From positions 116,662-180,661 of the forward strand of contig JACCGJ010005106.1 in NCBI GenBank assembly GCA_013407085.1: 64,000 nucleotides of DNA, written 5' to 3'. The notes under the pieces were generated by a model. That model worked only from the letters and a program-made list of their open reading frames with translations. It made no database searches and was not told where the DNA came from. The position numbers and the translations under genes are program-made. Source of the stretch: Atriophallophorus winterbourni. Taxonomy: Eukaryota > Platyhelminthes > Trematoda > Plagiorchiida > Microphallidae. How positions within the stretch are numbered: the first letter of the stretch is position 1; each line of letters opens with the position of its first letter. Shown one piece after another: positions 21,901 to 36,100 of this stretch.

Positions 21901-24900
21901 GAAATGGTAGTGAGACTCCACCGTATTTCAGCATGCAGCTTACTACCGGTGGCCAATCAATTTAGCACGGTGGTAGCCGCACAGAACAGAAGTACTGTAC
22001 GATTGCACACCCGTTCGAAAAGGAGGTCTTGTTTTGTTTGTGTTTCTACCGCCGAAGCGAGTACACAGATTAATAAAATGCCACATAGAATTCCTATTAA
22101 TTATCCCATATTTGCAGATGTACTCAATGAAGCACGGCTTCCGGCATTCCCTTCGATCGATACACCGCTAGTCAACCTCTTTCACAACAGCACAAGCGAT
22201 TCGTTTGCCGAACTCAGTGAACGTGGTCTGACGGAGTGGTTGAACAGCGTGTTCGCTCCTTGCATTCGGGCCAACGATTCCTCGCTTTCTAATGCTCCAG
22301 AATGCCAAACTTCGTATGAGGCCGCGTTAGACAAGGCAAGGCAACTTATTTCTTCCTCATCGATGCTCGGTCCGGGACAGCGGCTCGAACTGGAAGTAGA
22401 CGAGGGAAAAATCGTTCCAAATCCCAATGTTTTATTTCGAATTGATAAAGGTTGGTGCTTGCTAGTTTCAATTGACTTTTATTGCAAATGGCCCCATGAT
22501 GTTTAGTAATCACAGCTATGGGTGGCTAGTTTTCTTGTAAAGTGTAACGCGTTGCATTCTTATGGGTCGGCGTTTCGATTTCCATCGTGGTGGCACGTAT
22601 CCTGTTGTTTATTATATACCTGGATTGGTTTGGTATTTACTTTACTTTTCCTTTGTGCGACTATCTCCTCCTGGAGGATGAATCGGCTTCAATGAAGATT
22701 CTTGGGAATTTGTGTACAAAGTGGCGTCCCCAGCACCACTCGGAGTTTGTTCGAGTCAGCTTCTCTAGCCTTCTCTAGCACAACCAAGTGTGACCTGCAA
22801 GGCAGCAAGGAGTTGCCAGAAAGAGGTGGTGTGCACCAACTAACCGTCTGTCAGACTCTGTTTCAGATTTTCCCCGTGGTTTTCTCCCGAAGCCTTTCCT
22901 GCGATCGGGTATCCCGCAAGGCAGCGGAGGTTTAAAATCAGGGTTTTCCGTCTATTATACGAAATGCCCTCCCAGAACAACGAGCTCCATCTGCCCGAAG
23001 CAAACTGGTTTTCAGGCGCCAGTCACTCGCCCTCACCCCTTCTCATGTTGGTAGAAGCAGTTCCGCCGGGCTCGGGGAGCCACTCGTGCAGACTAAAAGC
23101 TGGACTTGGTTGTCAGAGGCTATTTGAGACGCGTGCCATATGGGAGCATTTTATAAACAGTGGGAGCTTATCCCCACTGCCACCCCGGCTATGACAACCT
23201 TTGGATTAGTCGGGTAAAATCTCATTACCTGTAGGCGTTTTGATATCGCAACTTGAAGTGACCACAAGGCCTATGGGTCATCGTTGCTTTACAAGGAAAT
23301 TAGGACAGGGTCTATAAAATCACCTCATCTAATGATCATTTTCATGCCTATCTTCTACACTCATTACATATGTGTGCGTTTTCTGCGACTTTACCGTAAC
23401 AATACTTCCAGGTGCACAACAGCATCTTGTGGATCTGCTGAACAACTACGCTTCCGTTTGGCTCCGATTAGCCGTGGACGCGTTATATTCTTCATGCCCA
23501 AACGAAATTCCCCCGAGGAATTTTGGCGTATCCGCTTCCGGCGCAAAACTTTCGTGTCGTTTGAAACAATATCTGTTCGGTTCCCCGCATGTTCCACGGT
23601 TTAGAGCGAGTTCAAAGATTCGCACAAAAGAATCGTCCACAAAATCCAGCTCTTCGTCAAAATCAGGTTTGTTTTACGTTGTCTCACGTTCAATCGAAAC
23701 CGGGTCATGAAAAACCTTGACCCACGAAAACGACTCATTTTATGGATTCGATCAATTAAGCAATATCCGTCGTGCGGTTTAGTTGGCTTTAAATTTTTTA
23801 TTTAATACCGGCTTCAAAGTAAAGCTCTTTACCATATACCCTTTGGATATGTGTAATGTGCTCCTTTGGTAGTGGTCAAGAGAACTGTCACACTTCACAC
23901 GTAGCAAGTTTCGTGGTCGCTGGGTTGGAGTAAATATTTAAACCACGCACAAAATGACCACCGGACGTTAACGCTTTTGGGATTCAATTGAGTTAGGCCA
24001 GAGCTTAAGGACAAGGTTAGTGCGCAAATGTTGGATTGTTCGTGCAGATTTAAAAAGGCTTGTTGTTGGCTGTTTTAGTTGTTTGTGCGGGATGTCTGTG
24101 TTTGGTGATGAATCTGTGATCGAGTCATGCGCCTTAGGAAACAATGACATAAGCCTTCAGACAGCCATTAACCGACGTCGTCTCCGCTAGTTCGGGCACG
24201 TCCTGCACATGAAATCCGAATGGTTATCGCGCCTGGTGCCATAAACTTCGATTGGCGTGAAGTAGAAAAGCGGCTGGTGGTCAGTCTTTAACTGCGAACA
24301 GTGACTTGAAAATGTTTACTTTTGGTCTAGCAAAGGTTAGCCCACGTAATTGCCTGTGCGCCGTTCAAGAGAGAGGGAAAATATATGTTTAGCCACATTA
24401 GCAACGATATCTGTCTAGGCCTGGGCAACCTGACAGTATCCTAGCCCACGTGCAGTCTCTGACTGTGCGGCACTTTGCCTGGATCAGGCTTGTGCATCCA
24501 TACCACTGGCTCGACGTAGTGATTGCTTTCTTTCCATTTCTGCTAAGTTGAAGTTATATTCCGACCATAAATTATAAACAAAATGAAAATGTGACATGTG
24601 TTGGTGGTCGAGAAAATCCTTTTTCATCCTCTTTCAGTGTGTTGTACACTTTGTTTTGTTGAACGGTACTGTATCTGTATCAGATTGTGCATACACGTCT
24701 ATTCTTACAGATCCAAATCGCGACAGGCAGCAAAATCGTCATATTGTCAAACGTTTTCTCATCCTGGTGTGGTTTTTGGACAGGATGTGGACCAATCGTT
24801 TGATTGAATACAATCCGTGTCTTTTCCGTTTGAAATCGCATATTAAGGTTGGTACTTTTGTTTGGATACGTTGACGTTTCGTCTCACAGGATCCAATGAA

Positions 24901-27101
24901 TCTATTAGTCGGAATGCAAGTTTTGAGCGTGTGTTGTCATTATTGGTTAGCATAATTTTATCAAGATTAAATGTCAGCCCAGCATCGATACTGAATTGCC
25001 ATGTAATGTTTTTTCTTCAATGATGTGCCACTTCCAAGGATGTTACAGCATGCCACAACAGTTAACAGTGACTATGGATCAGACACTTTAACACTGTCCT
25101 GATTCGAACTAAGCCAACTCTTAGCTTTTATTTTCTCCTGTAACCCTCTGAATAACACATATCTGTTTTTGTTTACGTGTATGAAATCAAAAGCCTGAAA
25201 CCAGTCAGAGCGTCGCACATTCGTAATCTGCGCATGAGCTGGCCTAGACAGATTTGTGAAGCAGATAAGAACAGTTAAATGCCAGCTGGTTTTTGCCTGC
25301 ATGCTGTCATTGGCATATCCATTTAGTACGGGTTTTCTGTGCAAAACATATGTGGTCGACATCAACCGATGGAGGCCTACATCAACAAGAAAAGCGCTGC
25401 ATGAATGCCGCTTTTACCAATGAACGAAGATGCAGAAGCAATTGAAGGATGTTTCGACACTGGTTACTTTAGAAGAACAAGAGTTCAACCTTTATCAAAC
25501 AATTTATCTAAAAGAGGATGACTTTGACTGAGACCCTCCCTCGCACAATCAAGCCTCCGTTTGCAAGAAAGCCTAAAATATCTACTTAAAACATGAAGTG
25601 ACTGACTACACCGTAAATGTTTCCTTTTATGTGTGTGGTCCTTTTATCGCCCCACTCGAATAGTGCTTCCTATTGTCCATTATTTCTTTGGTGTTTTTAT
25701 CCAACGTTCTTGGGTTCTGTTAATCAAATACAACTATGACGCCTGATATTTTGCACTGAGCACTGACAAATACGTTTGATATTCTTTCCTACAGAGGTAT
25801 TAACTACGAATTAATAATCATGATTTTAACACTTTTGGATATGCCATTTCAAGAGTCTCTAACGAGAGCGTAACACGAATATCTCATTCTTTCGTTATGG
25901 ACTCTCCTGATCCAGGGGTCATTTACAGATAAATAGCCTTGAAGTAGCCCTAGGTGGCATTTACACAGATGCTATGTTTGTTTGTTAACGTATGCGTATT
26001 GCTGCGAAATTTAGTATGCTAAGTGAGTTTCGCCCAAGTTGTTTTTCAGCAAAATCAATGAACACTAGCAAGCTTTGTTGATATGGGCATGTCGGTTCTA
26101 GTTGTGCTGGTAAAACTCACGTCATGACGTTCTATTAGCTATTCTCTTTCGCATGCGAGGCGCTCGCTTTTCTGAGTATGACGATTCGTTCTCATTCTTT
26201 TAATTGATTTCATACAAGGCCATGTCTTTTTCGATCTACCATCGACCATCTTTTCTTCCGTTTTTCAGTCCTCATCCGACATGCTCTTGACGTTTTCTCG
26301 GACCTTTCTGTCTGGAGAAAACAATCTCGTGCGACACTTGTTCAACCTCGGGATTCGAGTGGATGGTGTGCAATCTGCATTGGATGAATATCAATGGACT
26401 GTGACAAACCTTGCTGTGGATCTGCGTGACGGTGTGCGACTCATGTAAGCTTTTCTCAGTGCCTCTGTCGTAGCTCGGCTACGCTACAATATAAATAAAT
26501 ATAACATGTAGCTGTTAGCACATCGTTTGTACGTGTGACTAATAGTAGCACTGATGACAGCAAAGAATTATGATATCATTATTCTTGCTGGAGATATGAA
26601 TGCTCAATTTAGTCGCCTAGATGCTACTGAGTCACAACTCGGCGGTTCATTTAATCTCGATACTCAGCTGACAAATATCTATGAACGCTTTCTTCATCTA
26701 TGTGCACATCACAGACTATTTATTAGTAGCACTTCCTTTAAACATAGAAAGCAGCAGTGTGCAAATTGGCGTCCACCTAACGATGATCAGCCACGGACGC
26801 AAATTAACCATCTCGCCATGATAGAGGCTGCATTGAGGACTTTCCTTCCTACTGGAACACTATCGTAGATTCTGATCATGCGCTCCTTCGATCTAGATTT
26901 ATATTAAATTTCTCTGGCCCAATTACAGTTACCTCGAAGCACATAGCTTTCGATAAGCATTCTGGTCCTACAGTTCAGCAAGCGTATAACAGTGGTTTAG
27001 TAGATAATCTTCACACTGCGAGTTCGGACAATGTTACACGGTAGTTTAATGCGATTGTTACTGTAATGCATGATGTCGCGGAGTCCGCATGTGGCAGTTG
27101 C

Positions 27102-27193
<92 letters not shown>

Positions 27194-30100
27194 TGTATGT
27201 ATGTATGTATATTCTATTTCTATTTGCCCCCTCACATCTGTCTAGACCTAAGCAACCTGACAGTATCTTAGCCCACATGCAGTCTCTGACTGTGCGGCAC
27301 TTTGCCTTGGAGCAGGCTTCTGCTTTCACATCATATATATATATATATATGATGGTATGAAGCACAAGCCTGATCCAGGCCGTACCTGGAGACTGCACGT
27401 GGGCTAAGATACTGTCAGGTTGCCCAAGCCAAGACAGATATGAGAAATCGAGAATAAAGATGGTAGTGATACTCCAGTGTATTTCAGCATGCAGCTCACT
27501 ACCGGTGGCTAATCAATTTAGCACGATGTTAGCCGCACAGCACATAAATGCTGCACGATTACACATCCAATATATATCCATATATATTGTAATTTTGGTT
27601 AATCAATTGCTTATATTATATCTCATGTCGTCTCTGAATTTGAATTGAATTGTTTCTGGAGTATTTTTGGCTCCATTTGTTTTGGCTGTTACAATCCAGT
27701 GCAGTTGAGGTTTTTATTATTGTTATCGTAACTGTCAAGCACAGTACCATAGTTTATCCGAATCGTTGTTCTGAATTTGTCGAACTAAGAAACGGGTGGT
27801 ATACGCGTTGCTCACGTCTTTGATGTTACATGTAGTCAAACTTTTAATCAAACTTTATATTAACCCGACCTGTTGAATATTCCATTTTCTCCCCGCACTT
27901 TGCAGAAAACTAGCTGAATTGTTGCTGCCGTCTATGCGACAAACAACCACTTGTCCATCGCAGTCCAAAAAGGTGCATGAATTGATGTCGCTTGTTCGTT
28001 TCCCTGCAATAAGTAGACTGCAAAAAATTCACAATGTCGGCTTGGCTTTGAATGCTTTCGAGGAACACGGCCGTCTTTGCACTGTTGATGGTAACCACAA
28101 TGTTTGGCACATACTTCAAATCAGCCATACTTTTGTTTAAAATAGTTTAGTTGTAGTAGAATTTCGTTATCGTTTTCCATAATTTTGTTTTATATGCTTC
28201 GATCATCCTGTCAGTTGTGTGGAGTTGTCTCTTTTCTTGTTGTTGACTGGTACTGTTTAAAATAATGAGGAGTTACGGTCTGTATTCTATTTTCTATCTT
28301 GCTCCGATTTGTATAAGCATGATGTCCGAACTATATATAAAAATCCTTCGCCCTTCTGTCTTGGACTGGGCAACCTATCTCAGGCCACATGCAATCTACG
28401 GCTGCATTCGGGAGATTTCGTGCATACATGTATATAGCCGATCAGTGATATCTGGTGCTTGGATGATCCTTATTCAGCAACAAATTGTCACTCGTTGCTT
28501 TCCCATCGTTTCTAGCCTCAAATCATAATCTATAAGAATGTAAGCCTCACAATATGCCGTGAAGTATGCACGCGATTTCTACCATGACAGCTAGTTTGCA
28601 GTGTATCCGGACACAGGAAATCAAATGAAACGATCGAGAGGCTATTCGCAACCAAACGTGAACCGAAGTAGCTGAAGTGTTGTGCTGGGTCTAGCTGACG
28701 GCTGCCAAGTGTGCTATGCGACCAGACAGTCCTTTACAAAAAGCTGTTTTTTTTCAAAAAAATTGCACACAAATTCTATCAATGCCAACTTGGGCTACGG
28801 ATTGGTACGCTTTTTCCGTACACTGATTACAGTTTCAGCAGTAAACAACATTATAGGGCATTAACCTTACGAGCTGGGAAATACTTGCTCTCAACCGATC
28901 ACGTTGGAGGCACTGTAAGGCTTCATGTCCAAGCTGGTGAAGAACAGATAGGGCTCTTGGCTTCTGAACACAGAGCGCTGCGGGAGAGGTTGTAACTCCC
29001 AAATCGGGCCGTTTAGTCATTTCCAAAGCTTCGGAGCATGAAACCACCATGTGCTTGTGATGTAAGAGTGCAACACATGAATTCCACCAACCAACGAGAA
29101 TGATGGCGAACGGACAGACGGACCTTATAAAAACCAATGAATACCAATTTCCTGTCACTTTTAAAGAAGTTCTGCTGATTATGTCATCTAGCTTGATGAC
29201 GAAACGTCCAACAACAACTACACAAGCTCGGCGAACACCTGAACAACAGCTTGTGATGTATATCGATGACCGATATCGACTTATGAGGCAAACAGGATAT
29301 ATCACATAATACAGTTTGTTTTCTGCAGAATAATTTACTTCCATAATGCTGGGTGTCATTGAAAGACGATCTGGATTTTTAGGACTTTTACCTCGTCGTA
29401 TTTAGCCCAATAACCGCATTAATCACGTGATTTCTTGTTTCATAGGAAATCATATTGACCCGCGTGACATTGTGGACGGTCATCGGGAAAAGTCGCTTTC
29501 CTTATTATGGTGTCTCCTTCTTCGCTACCAAGTGCTCGCGCTGCTTGATCTGGAATTGCTTCGAGCGGAATTAACCTATCTAGAAGTTCGTTTAGGACAA
29601 AAACGAGATGAATCATTCACACCAGCCCACTCCGGAAGTGTGGACGAGACACACGTTACGCTGCTTCAATGGGCGGCTCTTGTATGTCGTTCGTATGGCG
29701 TATCAGTAAGTGATATTTTTTACATTTATCATCAGAAAAAATTTTGTCTGAAATTTGAGCTTGTTCACGCAATATTCGCATTCAGCTGATTTCTTAAAAT
29801 TCCTGGTATTTTAGTTTCCTTGTTGATAAACTCTCGCCAACGCCATCATAATCATTGACAGCATTACACCGGTGATAAGTACTAGGTGCTTAACTGACAT
29901 ACAACCATGACATATTAAAAATTCGAAAAAGATATGGGGAAGGGTGGAACCTAAAAAGCTACTGAACAATTAAAGGATTAGACACAGACTTACTTACTTT
30001 TGTGCGACTATCTCCTCCTGGAGGATGAGTCGGCTTCGTTAACGTCACGAATTGCAGCCACCCATGCTCGGCGGTTAGAAGCCAGATCCGCACAGATTTT

Positions 30101-33100
30101 AAGCCAGGACCGGTCCCACGTGCGCCATCCGTAAACCGGTCGTAGACCAAGCAGCTCCACGTCCGATCTCATGGTGGTGAGCCAAGTCTTCACTTGTCCT
30201 CCGCTACAACAACGCCATTCTGCGCACGGTGTCGGCGATAGTGTCACCCTGGTTAGTTCAGCGTCCGAGCGTCTCAGGATGTGGCCAAACCATCTCAGTC
30301 GGTGTTGCCGCAATATCGAACTCAGGCGAGGGATATCAAAACAACGGTGGCGAACCTCGTCATTCGTTACCCGCTCATCCCATCGAACATTGAGGATGCG
30401 TCGGAGACACCAGTGGTCGAAAACCTCTAGTTTCCGCATATCCTCCACCCGCACAGGCCACGTCTCGCATCCATAAGTGAGAATTGGGCGAATCGCCGCT
30501 CTGTAAACGTGCAGCTTTGTACGTCGGCTGATTTCTTTACGGCTAAATAGACACAGACACATTGGGATGAGATGCCTACACCTCGAATCAAACATGCATT
30601 AAAGCAAGTGTAGTGAAAGAGTAGAACGGCATCAGCATGACAGCTTCCTTGCGGCTTTCACTCACACGCATCCAAAAAGGCTTTCGTCGCAAATTCACTT
30701 GACACGCTTCAAGAAGATGTCTACAACAAGACAGACACTGTACACGATTTTTGGACATAACACTAAGGGTAAGAAGCCACTGCGAATTCTCATCTTTTGT
30801 ACCTCAACCGGGAAGACGGATCGCACCAACCGCAGCTAGTTTAAAAGTTAAAGCCTTCATCTGCTTGAACAACGACGTTATTCCGAGTTGGTGGTGGTAA
30901 GCATAACTGCGTTAGGAAAATGATGATTTCCCATTCGTAATACGCGGTCTAACCAGCGAAGTTTATGCACGTTAACTTGTTTTTCAATATCTACGTCGCC
31001 ACCAAAGAATCTATTACTGATAGTTGAGTTACGTATCCTCTATCAGAGTCCATGTTTGACATCCGTATAGTAAAACTGCGCGGAATGTAGCTTTATGGAC
31101 TTTATCCTTGAGCTTTAGATTCAAACATGTTTGACGCCACAGATGATCTAATTTACGGAAAGCTACCGTAGCACATGAAATGCGAGCTGAGATCTCCTCA
31201 TTTAAACAAGCGTTGCTAGTAATGCAACTACTCAAATAGGTTAAACAGTCTACAGTCGCAAGTTCCTCACTATTGAGGCTTAGCGCTGTATCGATCGAAT
31301 CAATATCCTGTAACAGAACTTTACACATGGAAGGTGCAAAACGCATACCGAAGGAGATGGTATGATACTACATAGTCGGTCTAAAGTAGACTAAGTACCG
31401 TAATTGAATCGAAAAGTAGAACTACACCGTCTTCATAATCTAAATCAAAATTCTATTATAGAAAAGCTACCGTTGCTCTGGAAATGCGATCCGAGATCTC
31501 CTTATTTAAACCAGCGTTGCTAGCAATGCAACTAACCAAATAGGGAAAACAGTTTGTTGTCGAATGTTCCTCATTATTGAGGCTTAGCGCTGTAGGTTTT
31601 CATTTTTTCCACCCGCTACATCACACCCAATAAACGCGCACTCGGTCGCAGCACTATGAGTTATGCTCAACCTGGTTGACGAACTCCCGGATTATCGATA
31701 TTATTAAACCGAGCCCCCGGGTAAACGTAGAGAAAAATAATTACTCCTACAATTTTGAAATTTCGCGTACAAATAGGTTACGATCCATTTTTGTTTTGAT
31801 GTTGTTCTTGTTCTAGTTCTATTTTTCTTCAGTCCGCCGATATGGACCATGGATGCACATCAAAAACGCACGATGTTCTATGTGTTGTGCATAAACTCTT
31901 CATTTGTTCGACATCTCATGTTTCTTATTTCAAGTCATTATTGCTTACCCACAGTTTGTGCCATAACCTTGACCCCGATAATGGCCTACAATCGACGATT
32001 CCTTTCATTATAACTCTGATCAGCTTGTTGAGAACAAAGTAGTGTTTGATGCTGTTTGGCCGTGTTTCAATTTCTAAGCCCTTTAGCCTTATTAATGATT
32101 TTGCTGTTTCGTAATTTTTATGATACTTGTGATTTTCGCGAGGTTGAAAACTTGAACCACTCCTTTTCGGACGGCCGTGCATTTTGCTACTTGCTTCACC
32201 ACTATCTTCCAACCGTGCTTCCACGACGGCTGATTCGTCCGGTGACCAGTCTCACCGCTCACGAATATCCTTACATCCAACCCAACGGTCACTTGCTTCG
32301 CAACGATAGGCACAATCTACAATTGTTCCAACGCAAGGTAACATTAAACGTTGCTTGTGATTTGCGGCCAACATTCGTATCAGCATCATCTCGTACTATC
32401 TAACACATTGTAGCTCTCGTTTCTTGGTGGTGTGCCCGCACTCTTGGATACTACTTCCGTGTCTGACGTGAGTGGAGCAGCTCCACTGCTTCCCCCGGGT
32501 CTTGTTTTAGCCACTTTGGCCTACATTGCGAGCCGATTGGTTATAACACCGGAACAGCGTGCGACTTTGAACAGTTTGGTGGAAGATCACGCAGCCCGCA
32601 TCCTTCAAGCTGCCTGGCGCCATCGACGCTTCCGCGCGGAAAGTTTTCGTCTCTCTGTGCTCTGCGGTGATGAACGTAACATCCAAAGGTAGTTTATTTT
32701 GTATTTTTCGTATTTCACAATTCATCTCATGTTCTGGGGTTAATATGCATGCAGTTAGTTAAAGCTTAATGTCTACTTTGACCTTATGTCGGATACGTTT
32801 GTGTTTGTTTGTATGTTAATGATCAACACTGTTTTATTATTCTTTGGTCCAGTTTTCTCGTTGCTAATGCACTTCACAATAACGAACAAAATAAGTTAGT
32901 GTGTAGCCCGAAACCCCGCATTTTAGTTTTACTCAATCGGTAACTGTGAATTCCTACGATTTATTGTCATTGTTGCACCACAACAAACTATGATCAAATT
33001 TATCATCAATTTTTCCAAGGGTATCATCTAACTGTGGAGGGTAGTAGCATAAGAAAAACAGTATTACGTTGATAATGCGCTTCACTGCCACAAAATCGTC

Positions 33101-36100
33101 ATAGCTAGAAACAAAATGGCGATTGAGGGGACTCAAAAAGTGTCAAGTGTGTCTAAGACTCGCGCACATACAAACTAGATTTAGACACCTACGGCATTCA
33201 AGTGGCATGAACGAGTAGCTTGGCGTCCTCACGATGGCATCCTCGTGCCGATTACTGTCATGCGTCATAATAAGCACTACCGCTCACGTCAATTGTCATG
33301 CCCAGTAAGGTGTTTACATTAAGACCGCCAGTGAACGCAGTAGACGACCCAGGGAGCGAAGCCTGCACGAGTTGATCTGTTTACGTATGTTCGTAATAAT
33401 TATCGACACCTTATTCCGGATGGCATCATTTCTTTTGCAATCGTACTAGCTAGCACTCATAACTTTACACAGAGGGCATCCGCCTTGAGAGCTACGAGTT
33501 TCTGGTGCAGTAAGTGCTGACGTTGGTCCACTCCTACGTTTGAAACAAATTTTCCGCGTATAAAATTAATTGAACTACACAATTTTCCAGAATATAATTA
33601 ATAAAAGATATAAACGTTATAGTTTTATGGAAACAATTGAATTGCCAGTCACATATTCAAGTCAAATACAGCTTCAAATTCGTCTACCAGTGACATCGAG
33701 CGTTGTGATGGGAATTGACAAAATTTCAGCCAGCAGCGTTTTAAAAATCGTTTTGTAGCGTTTCGTAACTGTCACTTTTTGTAGCTTATTCATTTCTCGT
33801 TTTACCTACGTTTCAGAAAGCATCCCAGGATTACAGTGAGTTTTTGTCGGTTTATCAATCTCGGTGTATCTGATAGTCTCGATCTTGTTTCACTATTCCA
33901 CGCCCCATCCACAAGTTCGCTTTATTCACTTTCTCCTGTTTATACCGTGATTACGATAATAACCTTTTTCAATCCTAAACGAAAGAATCGCACGGTTGTG
34001 AGTTTGCTCGAAGTGCTCACTTTCATATCTCTTTGCTCTTGTAGACTGCTGTGTGCGTTGCATATGTATTATATAACCGCCTATTAGCTTTTCCGCATAC
34101 TCAATTTCTTAATTCGTCAGAATTGGTATACTGTCTTTAAAATCCAAGTTATCAACTTCCCGTAGTTTGGCGTTCATATTCATACACAATTCCTGGTATC
34201 TGTCGTTCACTTGATTGAACTCTGTTCTTGCCTAACACCAAATAACATTACGCGACTCACCGACACGATTCTTCTTTCGCAATTTTCGTGCATCTGCCAG
34301 GTAGGGCAACTGCTGACTGAGGTTAAACACGAACGTTTAATGCAGAAATGTGCGCTAATTGTCAATTTTTTATATTTCTAGTTTCTCTCTATATTTATAA
34401 AGTGACGTGCGACATGTATGCTTATTTTTCCAGACGGATGTCAATGTAGTTATTTGTTTCAGGTTGTGATCAGTATTTCGATGGCGCAATATCATTGAAA
34501 TGATAGTTAGTTGAACTTCGTACCGATTTAGGTCATATTCACATCACATGGTTTCAAATTAAAAGTGAACCCCTGGCTCTCGGACCCTTTACCCGTTAGG
34601 TCATTTATTTTCTCTTTTGTATTTCCACGGAAACGATCTTGCTTATCCGTCGTCTATTTAGGGGATTGGTACACCGGCCTCCCCGGCGATGCGTCATTTC
34701 CTCGGTCCTCGGTCGACGAAACATGTCGATGGAACCTTCGAATCCGTTTTCAGTGGGATGAATCTGACATGCATCATCCGGTTGCAAGCTGTAATTCGAG
34801 GATTCTTGGCCAGGCAGAGGGCCAATCACCTTCATCGAACGCGGCACCATGCTGCCATGGTGATTCAGGCCGCATGGCGAAGGCTCGTTAGTCGTCGAAA
34901 CACGTTGAATCAGGTATTTTTATGTGAATGTCTGTTGACCTGCGGGCTTCGTGAGCAGACTGAAGTGTAAAGTAGATTGTGCTAAAGGCTCAGCGGTGCG
35001 GTACGAGACGCAATACCACAGTGGCTGTTTCAAAAGCTATGATTCCGAATCGTTTTTAGTGGTTTACCTTGTTGTTGGTTAAGAGAAGTGAAGAGAAGAG
35101 AATGACTTTATTCGTGTACACGAATTTTCAGCAATACATTAATTTCTCCACAAAATACAAATATGATAAAATGTATAAAGTGCAGCACAATGAAATGATA
35201 CTTGAGCTAATAAAGTGTCAGGTTACCATAGGCTAGACAAATGTGAGGCGAATTAGAAAAATAAAAATTGGAGAATAACTGGAACATTTCAGCGTCATTT
35301 AAAAATTGTCAAGCGCTTCTTTAACTCCATAACAGCTTTCGACTGATCAACCATGTATCGAGCCAAGTATGGAACAAAAGAGTTTCTAAATTTGTTAGTT
35401 CTCGAATAGGGAATAACATAGTAACTTCGGGTGGAGGAAAAAGATTTACAAGAAGCAAGGCTTTTGTTCAGTGGATGTGAACAATCTGAGGAAATAGTTG
35501 CGATGAACCTGTTGCATTCACGAAAGTGACGATCAACAATAGTGTCTCGAATGTCATCAGCGGGAACACAACTCAATCTTAAGATGAGCTTATTACTTCT
35601 TCTGATCATCATAAAATCCTTTTCCAAAAGGCCAGGAAAAATTACGGGGATGTGTGGAATGATGCAAGAAAAAACAAAAAGTTAAATAACTTTTAGTGGT
35701 ATGGAGAGAGAACGGAGACGAATGACATTGTTATCGTTGGAGAGTTGGCTCTATTTCCACGGAAAGTGGTGCGATGCAAGAAAATTATGCTGTTTGCTCC
35801 ACTCGTCATACAAACCTTGTTTCGATCAATGTTATTCTCCCATGCCCACTCATCTACATCTCAGTTTGACTTTCTGGTATTCAAATATGCTTTTGAGGGT
35901 AATTAGTTAGTCCTGCAATGTCTGGCTTACTAAACCCCACCGGCTGTGTTTTCCTCTGCGTGTTTGTAACCAACGCCACAGGACAATTGTGCTAATTGCT
36001 GCTAATCCCTACTCCATATTGACTTTCAGCTTTGTACACTCTTCACCAATCATACAACTTGGTCCCTTTTGACCTCAGTAGAGCATTTGTATTGCCACCG

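Noticed and set aside
22182..22427. Minus-strand ORF opposite ASPM exon 5
   Set aside because: Shadow of a well-supported coding exon; no motif of its own.
26997..27398. Long Tyr/Ile and His/Thr-rich ORFs on both strands
   Set aside because: They are translations of the AT and ATGT microsatellite.
33817..33835. 19-nt micro-exon candidate with good acceptor (CTACGTTTCAG) and donor (GTGAGT)
   Set aside because: Including it puts the next ASPM exon out of phase. Joining 32688 directly to 34754 keeps phase and IQ spacing, so it is treated as a chance splice-site pair.
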